From Streptomyces xanthii (GTDB lineage: Bacteria > Actinomycetota > Actinomycetes > Streptomycetales > Streptomycetaceae): a DNA stretch of 64,000 nt. The notes under the pieces were generated by a model. It was not told the origin of the DNA. It saw only the letters and a program-made list of their open reading frames with translations, and did not search any database. Positions 6,471-15,290 of this stretch are shown piece after piece. Within the stretch, counting starts at the first letter, position 1, and each line of letters opens with the position of its first letter. Made by a program: the position numbers and the translations under genes. The stretch lies in the NCBI RefSeq assembly GCF_014621695.1, contig NZ_CP061281.1, positions 186,001 through 250,000 on the forward strand, in the 5' to 3' direction.

Positions 6471-9053
6471 TCACCCTTGGAAAGCACGCCGGAGCAGCCG
6501 TGCCGCGAGCAGGCTGACGGGAACGCAGGCCGCGGCCAGGGCCAGGCCGGTCCACCCGAGCGCGCTGGTGTCGAGGACGGTCCGCAGGAACGGCACGTAC
6601 AGCGCCGCCGCGGCGAGTACGGCGGATGCCAGGACCGCGAGGGGCAGCAGCAGGTTCTGCCAGGTGAACAGGCGGTCCCGCAGCCCGAGGACGACCCCGA
6701 GCTGTGCGGCCAGCAGCGCGAGGAAGAGGACACTCTGCCAGGCGAGGCCGAGCCCCTGGGCGGTCAGTCCGGCGCCGAGAGAGGTCACGGTGACGACGGC
6801 CGAGAGGAGGAGCAGTCGCTGCCACGCGCCGTCACCGAGGATGTGCTGGTCCGGCGGCCTCGGAGGCCTGCGCATCGTCCCGGGGGCCGTGGGTTCGGCG
6901 CCCATGGCGACGCCGGTCAGGCCATGGGTGAGGAGATTGATCCAGAGGATCTGCCCCGCCCGCAGTGGCAGGGGCAGTCCGAGCACGGGGCCGGCGAGCA
7001 TCACGAGGATCTCCGCGGCGCCGCCCGCCATCCCGTAGACGAGGAACCGTCGGACGTTGTCGTAGACGCGGCGCCCCTCCTCCACGGCCGCGACGACGGT
7101 GGAGAGGTCGTCGTCCGTGAGGACCAGATCGGCCGCCTGCCGCGCGACCTCCGTTCCGCGTGCTCCCATGGCGACGCCGATGTCGGCCCGCCGCAGCGCC
7201 GGTCCGTCGTTGACTCCGTCACCGGTCATCGCCGTCACGGCGCCGGCGGCACGCCAGGCCTCGACGATGTCCAGCTTCTGCTGGGGATCCGTGCGGGCGA
7301 AGATCCGTACCGACGTGAGGTCGGCGACACGGCCGGCGGCCACGTCGGCGCCGGTGACGACATCGGCCTCCGCCTGATGGCCCTCGCCCAGAAGTCCCAC
7401 GCGCTCCGCGATCGCGCGAGCTGTCGCCGGATGGTCGCCGGTGACGAGCACGGGCGTGATGCCGGCGGCACGGCAGTCCGCGAGCGTACGCCCGGCGTGC
7501 GGCTTCGGCGGATCGCTCAGCGCGACCAGACCGAGCAGCGTCAGTCCGGACTCGGCCGCGGTGAGCGGGTCCGGCACGTCGTCGCGCCGGCCCGAGGCGA
7601 CGGCGAGCACCCGCCGGCCCCGTGCGGCGTACCGCGCGGCCTCGTCCCGCGCCCGCGCGATGGTGTCCGGCCCGGCATCGATCACCCCGGGGACGAGCAC
7701 AGCCTCGGGGGCGCCTTTCAGGCAGACCAGGATCTGGCCCCCGGCCGTCCGGTGCAGGGTCGTCATCCGCTTGCGGAGGCTGTCGAAGGGGACTTCGCCG
7801 ATGCGCGGGCAGCCGGTGCCGAGTTCCCCCTGGCCCGGACAGCCGGTCTTGGCCGCGGCCGCGAGGAGCGCGGCTTCCATGGGGTCGCCGAGCGCCGTCC
7901 AGCGGCCGTCCGGGCTCGTCGGATCAGGGGGGCGCAGGGTGGCGTCGTTGCACAGGGCGGTGGCTGTCAGGAGCTCTCGTACCGGCGCGAGTTCGCTCTC
8001 TCCGGCCGCTCTCCCCCCGACTCGGGCCTCGCCCACGGGCTCGTAGCCGACGCCGGTGAGTTCCGTGCTCCCCCGGGGTGTCCACACCGAGTCGACCCTC
8101 ATGCGCCCCTGGGTGAGGGTGCCGGTCTTGTCGGTCGCCAGGACGGATACCGAGCCCAGAGTCTCCACCGCCGGCAGTCGGCGCACCAGGGCGTGCCGCG
8201 CCGCCATGCGCCGGGCGCCCAGGGCGAGCGCGAGGGTGACGACGGCCGGCAGCGACTCGGGGACCGCCGCGACCGCGAGGCTGATCGCGGTGACCGCCAT
8301 CGTCCCCGGTGGGACGCCGCGGAGCAGCCCCAGTCCGAGGACCAGCAGACAGAGGGCGAGGGTCACCGCGGCGAGGGTGCGTCCGAGGCCCGCGAGCCGG
8401 CGCTGCAGCGGGGTCCGCTCGTGCCGGTCGTCGAGGAGGGCGGCGATACGGCCGAGGGCGCTGGACGCGCCGGTCGCCGTGACGGTCGCGACGCCCCGGC
8501 CGCGCACGACGACCGTACCCGCGGCGAGCACGGCCCCGGCGTCCTTGTCGACGGGGACCGACTCGCCGGTGAGCGTGGACTCGTCCAGCAGGAGAGCCGA
8601 CGCCTCGGCGAGCTCCGCGTCGGCCGCGACGATGTCGCCCTCGCCGAGGACGAGAACGTCGCCGGGGACGACCTCCACGGCCCTGACGGCCCGTACGGTT
8701 CCACCGCGTCGCACCCGCGCGTGCGGGGCGCTCATCGCCGACAGGGCGGCGACCGCGTTGTCCGCGCGGACTTCCTGGGCGACACCGACGGTCGTGTTCA
8801 CGACGACGACCAGCCCGATGACGACGGCGTCCGGGTGGTCACCGATGGCCAGGGTCAATGCGACGGCCCCGAGCAACACCAGGATCAGCGGATCGCGCAG
8901 CTGGCCGAGCACCCGGGTGTGGAGCCGCACGTGTCGTCCGGTGGCCACCTCGTTGGGGCCCGATGCGACGAGGCGTCCGGCGGCTTCCGTCTCGGTGAGT
9001 CCCGCCGGCTCGGGGGCCTGCACGGACTCCCGCGCGGGCGACGCCGGTGTCAT
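6471..9053 (-). CDS. P-type cation-transporting ATPase (P2-like, CtpF type)
   Basis: 860 residues. Actuator motif LTGESVP, membrane motif AAVPESLPAVV (the PEGLP position), phosphorylation site DKTGTLT with D308, KGAPEAV nucleotide-site motif and MTGDGVND hinge are all present, with about ten predicted helices. PESLP and the lack of N-terminal heavy-metal domains place it near Ca2+/Mn2+-type ATPases such as DosR-regulated CtpF. The transported ion cannot be read from sequence. The ATG at 9053 is 7 bases after the stop of the upstream USP, so they form an operon. It converges on devR. Confidence 0.9.
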   Translation of the reverse strand: MTPASPARESVQAPEPAGLTETEAAGRLVASGPNEVATGRHVRLHTRVLGQLRDPLILVLLGAVALTLAIGDHPDAVVIGLVVVVNTTVGVAQEVRADNAVAALSAMSAPHARVRRGGTVRAVRAVEVVPGDVLVLGEGDIVAADAELAEASALLLDESTLTGESVPVDKDAGAVLAAGTVVVRGRGVATVTATGASSALGRIAALLDDRHERTPLQRRLAGLGRTLAAVTLALCLLVLGLGLLRGVPPGTMAVTAISLAVAAVPESLPAVVTLALALGARRMAARHALVRRLPAVETLGSVSVLATDKTGTLTQGRMRVDSVWTPRGSTELTGVGYEPVGEARVGGRAAGESELAPVRELLTATALCNDATLRPPDPTSPDGRWTALGDPMEAALLAAAAKTGCPGQGELGTGCPRIGEVPFDSLRKRMTTLHRTAGGQILVCLKGAPEAVLVPGVIDAGPDTIARARDEAARYAARGRRVLAVASGRRDDVPDPLTAAESGLTLLGLVALSDPPKPHAGRTLADCRAAGITPVLVTGDHPATARAIAERVGLLGEGHQAEADVVTGADVAAGRVADLTSVRIFARTDPQQKLDIVEAWRAAGAVTAMTGDGVNDGPALRRADIGVAMGARGTEVARQAADLVLTDDDLSTVVAAVEEGRRVYDNVRRFLVYGMAGGAAEILVMLAGPVLGLPLPLRAGQILWINLLTHGLTGVAMGAEPTAPGTMRRPPRPPDQHILGDGAWQRLLLLSAVVTVTSLGAGLTAQGLGLAWQSVLFLALLAAQLGVVLGLRDRLFTWQNLLLPLAVLASAVLAAAALYVPFLRTVLDTSALGWTGLALAAACVPVSLLAARLLRRAFQG

Positions 9054-9060
9054 GCGGCGC

Positions 9061-9921
9061 TCACTCGGCGGGAACGGTGATCACGGGGCAGTGGGCGCGG
9101 TGCAGCAGGCCGTGGACCACGGACCCGACCCGCATGCCGGTGTAGCCGCCGCTGCCCCGGCGGCCGACGACGACGGCGAGCGCGTGTTCGGCGGCCTCCG
9201 CGAGCCGTTCGACGGGCGAACCGACCAGCACTTCGTGGGTGATCCGGAGATCGGGGTACTTCTCGGCCCAGCCGGCGGTGGCCTCCGCGAGCAGTCGCCG
9301 CTCGCCGTCCAGCCCCGCCCCCTCCTGTCGCAGGGAGAAGAGGGGAGGCTGCCGAACAGCGACGGCACGCAGCAGGCAGTCCCTCAGGTCCGCCTCCTCG
9401 CAGGCGAGCGCCAGCGCGGCCTGCGAGGCCGTGCTCCCGTCGATGCCCACGACGACGTACGGCGGTTCCTGGGTGCTGTGCTCCGCATCGCCCACGACGA
9501 CGACCGGACAGCGCGCCTGGGCGGTGACGGGGAGCACGAGCGAGCCGGCACTGAGGAATTCCTCGGTGCGGCTCAGATGCCGCGAACCGAGAACCATCAT
9601 GGCGGCATGCTGCGCCAGGCCGGTCAGCACGACCGCCGGGACTCCCTCCATGACCGCCGCGCTCACGCTGAGCCCGGGATGCCGCGTCCGCGCTCCTTCC
9701 GCCGCGCGGTTCAGCGCCTCCGACGCCGCCTCGGTCCGTGCGCGGTGCCGCGCGGCGTCGACGGCGTGCCGGGTGTCCGGCGCGGGCTCCACCACGACGA
9801 CGAGCCGCAGCGCCAGACGGCGCCGGTGGGCCTCGTCCGCGGCCCAGGCCGTCGCCAGCGGCCCGGTGCGGGCGGGGTCGACGCAGACCACGATCTCGTG
9901 ACGCTCGCCATTTCCGGTCAT
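9061..9921 (-). CDS. Tandem-domain universal stress protein
   Basis: 286 residues with two USP domains. The second has an intact GRRGSGGYTGM loop followed by VGS and ends CPVITVP. The first has GSRHLSR and is degenerate. The ATG at 9921 has GGGAG 7 bases upstream; the frame stays open to 10155 but that would cover three dyads. It is first in an operon with the P-type ATPase. The first upstream dyad is centred about 97 bp away. Confidence 0.88.
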   Translation of the reverse strand: MTGNGERHEIVVCVDPARTGPLATAWAADEAHRRRLALRLVVVVEPAPDTRHAVDAARHRARTEAASEALNRAAEGARTRHPGLSVSAAVMEGVPAVVLTGLAQHAAMMVLGSRHLSRTEEFLSAGSLVLPVTAQARCPVVVVGDAEHSTQEPPYVVVGIDGSTASQAALALACEEADLRDCLLRAVAVRQPPLFSLRQEGAGLDGERRLLAEATAGWAEKYPDLRITHEVLVGSPVERLAEAAEHALAVVVGRRGSGGYTGMRVGSVVHGLLHRAHCPVITVPAE

Positions 9922-10011
9922 GGTGTCGCTCCCGGTGTCGGTTTCGGCTGCCACTGCTCTCACCCTGGCATCCGGTGCGCGAGAGGTTGAGGGCCGCTGG
10001 GGGCAGAGGTG

Positions 10012-10025
10012 GGGCCAAAGGTCCC
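10012..10025. promoter_or_regulatory. Candidate DevR/OsdR-type box 2 (GGGCCAAAGGTCCC)
   Basis: This is the site closest to the mycobacterial DosR core, with half-sites GGGCC and GTCCC and an A-rich centre. It lies in the divergent region 9922-10166 and is the nearest of three sites to the minus-strand USP start at 9921. Confidence 0.6.
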
Positions 10026-10052
10026 GGCGTGGGATGCGACGCGTCGTCCTGC

Positions 10053-10066
10053 GGCCCGGTCGGGCC
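10053..10066. promoter_or_regulatory. Candidate DevR/OsdR-type box 3 (GGCCCGGTCGGGCC)
   Basis: Arms GGCCCG and CGGGCC are perfectly complementary around GT. Its centre is exactly 21 bp (two helical turns) from box 4, the same spacing as the pair at 15179/15200. Confidence 0.45.
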
Positions 10067-10073
10067 CGAGGCT

Positions 10074-10087
10074 GGACCGTTCGGCCC
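10074..10087. promoter_or_regulatory. Candidate DevR/OsdR-type box 4 (GGACCGTTCGGCCC)
   Basis: The dyad centre lies 86.5 bp upstream of the CBS-BON start at 10167, matching the 85.5 and 84.5 bp distances seen at 4154 and 15291. It shares the CCGTTCGG core with box 1. Confidence 0.55.
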
Positions 10088-10166
10088 TCACGGTCCGGGC
10101 GTCGTCCGGGGGACGGTGGAACCAGGGGACGGCCCACCCGCCCTGCGCCGCGCACTGGAGGCCACG

Positions 10167-10790
10167 ATGAAGCACCTGAAAGTCGGCGATCTGATGCAGA
10201 GCGACGTGGTCGGCGCCCGTCCGGGAACTTCGCCCGGAGACGTGGCGAGGCTGTTCACGGAACACGGCATCAGTGGTCTGCCCGTCGTGGACGAGGACGA
10301 TCATGTCGTCGGTGTCATCTCCAGGAACGATCTGACCGCCCGTCCGGCAGGCACCGTGCGGGACCTGATGACCGTGCCCGCCGTGACAGTGCACGCTCAG
10401 GCGCGGGCCGCCGACGCGGCCCGGCTGATGGTGCGGCGCGGCGTCGCCCGCCTGCCGGTGGTGGACGAGGAGGCGCGGCTGGTCGGCGTGGTGACGAGCC
10501 TCGATCTGCTGTCCGTGTTCCTTCGCCCCGACTCCGAGATCCAGCACCGCATACAGAACGAACTGCTCGTGGGAACCCTGGGCCTGTCGCCGGGCATGAT
10601 CGACGTGCACGTTCTGAACGGCGTGGTGGTGCTCGGCGGCCGGATCGCGGACCGGCGCGAGGGCGAGCTGCTGCTGCGGCTCGCCGAAGGAGTCGAGGGT
10701 GTCGTCTCCGTCGTGGACCGGCTCACCGCCCGCGACCACGGTGAGGAGCTCACCTCATCCGGCCGAGCGGCTCGGGAAGGGTCCACGTGA
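10167..10790 (+). CDS. CBS-pair plus BON domain protein
   Basis: 207 residues. CBS1 about 3-60 (VGDLMQSDVV, SGLPVVDEDDHVVGVISRNDL), CBS2 about 65-120 (VRDLMTVPAVTVHA, ARLPVVDEEARLVGVVTSLDLL), BON about 130-190 (VHVLNGVVVLGG, VEGVVSVVDRL). The ATG at 10167 has TGGAGG 7 bases upstream. It is monocistronic, divergent from the USP-ATPase operon with three dyads between, and converges on the GH65 gene. It is the shortest of the three CBS-BON proteins, lacking the longer linker between the CBS motifs. Confidence 0.88.
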   Translation: MKHLKVGDLMQSDVVGARPGTSPGDVARLFTEHGISGLPVVDEDDHVVGVISRNDLTARPAGTVRDLMTVPAVTVHAQARAADAARLMVRRGVARLPVVDEEARLVGVVTSLDLLSVFLRPDSEIQHRIQNELLVGTLGLSPGMIDVHVLNGVVVLGGRIADRREGELLLRLAEGVEGVVSVVDRLTARDHGEELTSSGRAAREGST

Positions 10791-10808
10791 CCGGCCGGCG
10801 CTTTCGCG

Positions 10809-13250
10809 TCACCCGCCCTGCGCGCGCAGGAGGAACCAGCGCTCCTCCCCCGGCTCGACGGTGAACCGCCGCTCCCCCGGCAGCGTGACCGGAAGGGGCA
10901 CGGGTGACGAGACGGGCACGCGCACGCCCACTCGTCCGGGAAGCACCCTCAACCGCACTCCGCGGTGCCCGGCGCAACAGACGGTGAAGACGAACCGGGG
11001 AAGCTCACGCAGCGCCACCGGCTCGATCCGTAGTCCCCCGGGGCCTGTCTCAAGCCCGGTGATCCCGCGCTCGACCAGGTCGATCGTGCCGGCCATCGCC
11101 CCCAGGTGAATGCCCTCTCCGGTCGTTCCGCCCTGGACGTCCGCCACATCGGCGAGCAGTGCCTCCTCGCAGTAGCGCCAGGCGTCGTCCCCCTTCTCCC
11201 GGGCGAGGACCCAGCCGTGCACGAGGCTGCTGAGGGTCGAGCCGTGGCTGGTGCGCCGCAGGTGGTAGGCGACGGTGGAGCGCCAGATCTCGTCGTCCAC
11301 CCGGTACCCGAGCCGGCTGAACAGCCCGGCCAGTTCCACGGGCCGGAACAGGTGACCCAGCATGAGAGTGTCGGCCTGCTTCGACGCCTGGTACCGGTTG
11401 ACGCTGTCACCCTCGGCCTCCAGGATCCGGTCCAGGCGGCGGATGTCCCCGTACCGGTCGCGGTACGCCTGCCAGTCCAGCTCCGCCAGCTCCCCGTACC
11501 CCTCGAACTGGCTCACGACGCCGTGGTGGAAGGGCACATGGAGGCGGCGGGAGACGTCGTCCCAGCGATCGATCTCCCCGGCGTCGAGCGCGAGCCGCTC
11601 GCAGAGCTCCGCGCGGCGTGCGGCCGGGAGTTCGTCCAGCAGCTCCAGTCCGCGCGCCAGCACCCAGGCCGCGGTCACGTTCGTGTAGGCGTTGTCGTCG
11701 ATGCCCGGGGCCGTCGCGTCGGGATACGCGTCGTGGTACTCGTCGGGGCCCACGACTCCGCGCAGGTGGTAGCGCCCCGCCACCGGGTCGAGGTCGGCGG
11801 CGCCCGCCCAGTACCGGGCGACCTCCAGGAGGATCTCCGCGCCCGGCCCGTGCAGGAATCCCCGGTCACCCGTCGCCCGTGCGTGGTGCCACACGTTGTG
11901 AGCGATGGCCGAGCCGACGTGACGCTGCAGCCTGGAGCGGTCGGGCAGCCAGCGCCCGGACCGTGGATTGAGGTGCAGCGCCTGCGTCTCCTCCCGGCCC
12001 GAACTCGCACTCTGCCAGGGGAACATGGCCCCCTTCCGACCGGCCTCGCGGGCTGCCGCGCGGGCGGCCGGGAGGCGGCGATGACGGTACATCAACAGGG
12101 CCCGGGCGACCTCGGGAAAGTGCAGGTCGAGGTGGGGCAGCACGAACAGCTCGTCCCAGAAGACGTGTCCGCGGTAGGCCTCTCCGTGCAGGCCGCGGGC
12201 CGGAACGCCGACATCGAGCTCCGCCGTGTGCGGGGACAGCGTCTGCAGCAGATGGAACTGGTGCACCCGCAGCACCAGCCCGGCCCGTCCCGGCACGTGC
12301 AACTCCCCCTCCTCCCACAGCCGTTCCCAGGCGGCACGGTGCGCGGCCAGCAACCGGGAGAAGGGCGGCGCACCGGTCGCGGCGTCGACGGCGAGGCCGA
12401 GCGGGTCACCGGCGGGACGGTCGAGCGAGCTGCGGAGCGCCAAAGTCTTCGTGACCCGCACGGGGTTGCCCCGGCGGATCGGCAGCAGAAGGCTCTGGAC
12501 CGCGCCCTCGGATGTCGTGCGGGCCCGTCCTGGTCCGCTCTCCGATCCTGCCGGCCGATCGGTCTCCGGTTCGGTCTCCGTCCGGACGGCCAGGGCGATC
12601 GTGTGGCCCGGGTCGGCGGTGCGGCACGACAGATGAGCGATCCCCTCGGGCGTGAATCCGCTCTGCCGGTCGATGAGATGCCGGCTCTCCAGGTGCCGGT
12701 AGCGCTCGACGCCCGCATTGGTGACGCTGCCGTCCAGGACGGACTCCACCTCGATCGCGCCGCTCCAGCCGTAGGCGTGGAAGGTCGTGCGCTGGGCCGC
12801 GAGCGCGGGGGTTCCCATGTGCACGATGCGGACGTGCCCCACCCGGAGCCCGTGTCCTCGGTCGTCCTCGTAGTGGAGGTGCCGGCTCAGGACGCCTCGC
12901 CGCAGGTCGAGCCGCACGTCGTAGTGGCGCAGATGCGGCGAGTCGGGGGTGAGCCACTCGCCGGGCCGGTCGCCGTCGGGCAGGCACCGGTAGCGCAGCA
13001 GGGTCCAGTTCGGCAGGTTGACGAGGTCCTCGTTCTCGACGCGTTCACCGGCGACGCGGGACGTGAGCCGGTCGTAGCAGCCGGCGAGATAGGTGCCCGG
13101 GTAGTGGACCGGTCCCGCGGGACATTCGGGGGCCGAACCCCGCGTGGCGAATCGGCCGTTGCCCAGCGTGCAGAGCGCCTCCACCAGCCGCTCGTGCGCC
13201 GGGTCGTACGTGTCGTACCCCCAGGTCCAGCCTTCTGTCGCGGACGTCAC
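10809..13250 (-). CDS. Glycoside hydrolase family 65 protein, probable disaccharide phosphorylase
   Basis: About 813 residues: N-terminal beta-sandwich, then the (alpha/alpha)6 barrel. The barrel has RGHVFWDELFVLP, the general-acid Glu in GPDEYHD (about E504), KQADTLM and the HGSTLS motif that contacts phosphate in maltose, trehalose and kojibiose phosphorylases. It therefore probably splits an alpha-glucoside with phosphate to beta-glucose 1-phosphate. Start: GTG 13250 overlaps the upstream TGA (GTGA) with GGGGAG ideally spaced; an ATG at 13265 is the alternative. Co-transcribed with a beta-phosphoglucomutase-like HAD enzyme that would convert its product. Confidence 0.85.
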   Translation of the reverse strand: MTSATEGWTWGYDTYDPAHERLVEALCTLGNGRFATRGSAPECPAGPVHYPGTYLAGCYDRLTSRVAGERVENEDLVNLPNWTLLRYRCLPDGDRPGEWLTPDSPHLRHYDVRLDLRRGVLSRHLHYEDDRGHGLRVGHVRIVHMGTPALAAQRTTFHAYGWSGAIEVESVLDGSVTNAGVERYRHLESRHLIDRQSGFTPEGIAHLSCRTADPGHTIALAVRTETEPETDRPAGSESGPGRARTTSEGAVQSLLLPIRRGNPVRVTKTLALRSSLDRPAGDPLGLAVDAATGAPPFSRLLAAHRAAWERLWEEGELHVPGRAGLVLRVHQFHLLQTLSPHTAELDVGVPARGLHGEAYRGHVFWDELFVLPHLDLHFPEVARALLMYRHRRLPAARAAAREAGRKGAMFPWQSASSGREETQALHLNPRSGRWLPDRSRLQRHVGSAIAHNVWHHARATGDRGFLHGPGAEILLEVARYWAGAADLDPVAGRYHLRGVVGPDEYHDAYPDATAPGIDDNAYTNVTAAWVLARGLELLDELPAARRAELCERLALDAGEIDRWDDVSRRLHVPFHHGVVSQFEGYGELAELDWQAYRDRYGDIRRLDRILEAEGDSVNRYQASKQADTLMLGHLFRPVELAGLFSRLGYRVDDEIWRSTVAYHLRRTSHGSTLSSLVHGWVLAREKGDDAWRYCEEALLADVADVQGGTTGEGIHLGAMAGTIDLVERGITGLETGPGGLRIEPVALRELPRFVFTVCCAGHRGVRLRVLPGRVGVRVPVSSPVPLPVTLPGERRFTVEPGEERWFLLRAQGG

Positions 13251-14014
13251 GGGCGCACTCCCCACACGGCCGCCGACAGTTGTACGAGATCGGGGACGAC
13301 GAGGTCCGCGCCCTCGGCCAGCAGGTCGGCGGAGGCGTGTCCGTCAGCGCTCCGGTCAAGGCCCACAACGAGACCGAATCCTCCCGCGCGCCCCGCACGG
13401 ACCCCCGCGAGCGCGTCCTCGACGACCGCGCAGTTCACCACGGGGACGCCCATGACGTCGGCGGCACGCAGGAAGAGGGCGGGATCCGGCTTGCCGGCCA
13501 GACCGAGCCGGTCGGCGTCGGCTCCGTCGACGACGGTGGTGAGGAACCGGTCGAGCCCGGCCGCGTGGAGGAGGCCGCGTGCGTGCCGGGACGCCGACAC
13601 CGCGGCACACGGCACGTCCAGGGAAGCCAGCGCGCCGAGGGCCCGGACGGCGTCCTCGAAGCGATGGACGGGCCGCGTGCGCAGGGCGTTCGTGAAGGCT
13701 TCCTCCTTGCGCGCGGCCACCGCCTGCACCGTGTCGCAGCCGGGCCCGTCCCCGGGGGCGCCGGGCGGCAGGCGGATGCCTCGGGCGGCCAGGAACGAAG
13801 CGGCTCCGTCGGTACGTGACTTGCCGTCGACGAACCTCCGGTAGTCGGCGTCGGCGTCGAACGGCCGCGACCGCGCGTCCCGGCAGGGCCACCGGGGGAG
13901 GCAGGTGTCGAACGCCTCTTTCCAGGCCGCTGCGTGCAGGGTGGCGGAGTCGATGAGGACACCGTCCGTGTCGAGGACGACGCCCGTCGGTGGCACGCCT
14001 CGGCGCGCCGTCAT
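13247..14014 (-). CDS. HAD hydrolase of beta-phosphoglucomutase type
   Basis: 255 residues. Core HAD motifs are DTDGVLIDS near residue 14-22 (catalytic Asp pair D-x-D), VSASRH in motif II, GKPDPALF (motif III Lys) and VEDALAGV (motif IV acid). The DGV-x-I-D-S start and cap size fit beta-phosphoglucomutase (beta-Glc1P to Glc6P). Many Streptomyces relatives are fused or adjacent to GH65 phosphorylases. ATG 14014 overlaps the upstream alcohol dehydrogenase stop by 4 bases. The frame continues upstream but is out of register with the real neighbour. Confidence 0.85.
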   Translation of the reverse strand: MTARRGVPPTGVVLDTDGVLIDSATLHAAAWKEAFDTCLPRWPCRDARSRPFDADADYRRFVDGKSRTDGAASFLAARGIRLPPGAPGDGPGCDTVQAVAARKEEAFTNALRTRPVHRFEDAVRALGALASLDVPCAAVSASRHARGLLHAAGLDRFLTTVVDGADADRLGLAGKPDPALFLRAADVMGVPVVNCAVVEDALAGVRAGRAGGFGLVVGLDRSADGHASADLLAEGADLVVPDLVQLSAAVWGVRP

Positions 14015-15093
14015 GCCTCGCCCGGCATCGAGGTGGCCGTGACCGCGGTGTGCTGCGGGCCGCCCAGGGCGACCTTGATGGCCCCGGTCTCCGCCGCCCG
14101 GCCGAAGACGTCGTACGCCTCCTCCATCTGCCCGAGCTCGAACCGGTGCGTGACCAGGTCCGCCGTCGGAAGCCGGCCGGCCGTCATCATGCTCAGCAGC
14201 ATCGGGGTCGAGCACGTGTCGACCAGCCCCGTGGTGATGGTGACGTCCTTGATCCACAGGTCTTCCAGGTGCAGCGCCGCGGGCCTGCCGTGGACGCCGA
14301 TGTTGGCGACACGGCCGCCCGGGCGGACCATCCGCGTGCACATCTCGAACGTCTCCGGGACACCCACCGCCTCCATGACCACATCGGCGCCCAGGCCCTC
14401 GGTCAGTTCGGCGACCAGTTCGTCCGGCCCTTCGTTCGCGCCGACGGTGACGTCCGCGCCCATCCGGCTCGCGGCCTCCAGACGGGACTTCGCCAGGTCC
14501 ACGGCGATGACCCTGCCCGGGCTGTAGAGACCGGCGGTGCGGATCGCGGCGAGTCCGATGGGGCCGGCGCCGACCACGACGACGGTGTCGCCGGGGCGGA
14601 CGCGGCCGTTGAGGACGCCGACCTCGTACGCGGTGGGGAAGATGTCCGCGAGAAGCACGGCGTCGAAGCTGTCCACCGCGTTCGACAGGGGGTGCACGGA
14701 CAGGTCGGCGAAGGGGACGCGGACGTACTCGGCCTGGGTGCCGTCGATGAGGTGGCCCAGCACCCACCCGCCTCCGCCGCGGCACTGTCCGTAGCGCCGC
14801 TCGCGGCAGAACCGGCAGCGTCCGCAGCTGGACACGCAGGAGATCAGGACGCGATCCCCCGGACGGACGGTGCGGACGTCCGCGCCCGTCTCCACCACCG
14901 TGCCCACCGCCTCGTGGCCCAGGACCCGGCCGGGCTCCACCTCCGGCACATCACCCTTCACGATGTGCAGATCCGTTCCGCACAGGGTCACGGCGTCCAC
15001 GCGGACGATCACGTCCCCCGCGTCCTCGAGCGCGGGATCCGGCACGTCCTGCCACGCGACCCTGCCGGCACCCTGGAACACAAGAGCCTTCAT
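14011..15093 (-). CDS. Zinc-dependent medium-chain alcohol dehydrogenase
   Basis: 360 residues. Catalytic zinc ligands sit in LCGTDLH and GHEAVGTVVE; the structural zinc loop has four cysteines (CVSSCGRCRFC...C) near 95-115. The Rossmann domain starts VVVGAGPIGLAA near 170. ATG 15093 begins MKALVF, a standard MDR start. As I recall, a similar zinc ADH sits among USP genes in the OsdR region of S. coelicolor, consistent with hypoxic redox balancing. It is first in the operon ADH, HAD, GH65, with two DevR-like dyads upstream. Confidence 0.88.
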   Translation of the reverse strand: MKALVFQGAGRVAWQDVPDPALEDAGDVIVRVDAVTLCGTDLHIVKGDVPEVEPGRVLGHEAVGTVVETGADVRTVRPGDRVLISCVSSCGRCRFCRERRYGQCRGGGGWVLGHLIDGTQAEYVRVPFADLSVHPLSNAVDSFDAVLLADIFPTAYEVGVLNGRVRPGDTVVVVGAGPIGLAAIRTAGLYSPGRVIAVDLAKSRLEAASRMGADVTVGANEGPDELVAELTEGLGADVVMEAVGVPETFEMCTRMVRPGGRVANIGVHGRPAALHLEDLWIKDVTITTGLVDTCSTPMLLSMMTAGRLPTADLVTHRFELGQMEEAYDVFGRAAETGAIKVALGGPQHTAVTATSMPGEA

Positions 15094-15178
15094 GACGATC
15101 GCCCTTCCGCACGGTCCGCGGGTCTCCTCCCACGGCGGTTCACCGTCCAGGCTGCTCCCGGCCCGGGAGACCGCGCTT

Positions 15179-15192
15179 GGGCCGGTCGGGCC
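15179..15192. promoter_or_regulatory. Candidate DevR/OsdR-type box 5 (GGGCCGGTCGGGCC)
   Basis: Lies in the divergent region between the ADH operon (start 15093) and the metallo-beta-lactamase gene (start 15291). The centre is 92.5 bp upstream of the ADH start and 21 bp from box 6. Confidence 0.5.
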
Positions 15193-15199
15193 ACAGGAC

Positions 15200-15213
15200 G
15201 GCCCCCTCGGGCC
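15200..15213. promoter_or_regulatory. Candidate DevR/OsdR-type box 6 (GGCCCCCTCGGGCC)
   Basis: Weaker dyad whose centre is 84.5 bp upstream of the start at 15291. Together with box 5 it repeats the 21-bp paired geometry seen at 10053/10074. Confidence 0.45.
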
Positions 15214-15290
15214 CTGCCCGGCGCCTCCGCGACGGACGAAGGTGGTGACAGGGCCGGCGCGTCCGGCCCCGCCACGAAGGAGGCCGGCCC

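Noticed and set aside
6477..9080. 867-codon plus-strand open frame opposite the first P-type ATPase
   Set aside because: It is the antisense of a gene with all P-type ATPase motifs; its composition is Arg/Gly-rich with no domain.
11106..13844. 912-codon plus-strand open frame opposite the GH65 and HAD genes
   Set aside because: Spans two real genes on the other strand and has no recognisable motif.
14015..14785. N-terminal extension of the HAD gene
   Set aside because: It runs through the alcohol dehydrogenase gene in the wrong frame; the HAD motif starts just after ATG 14014, which overlaps the ADH stop.
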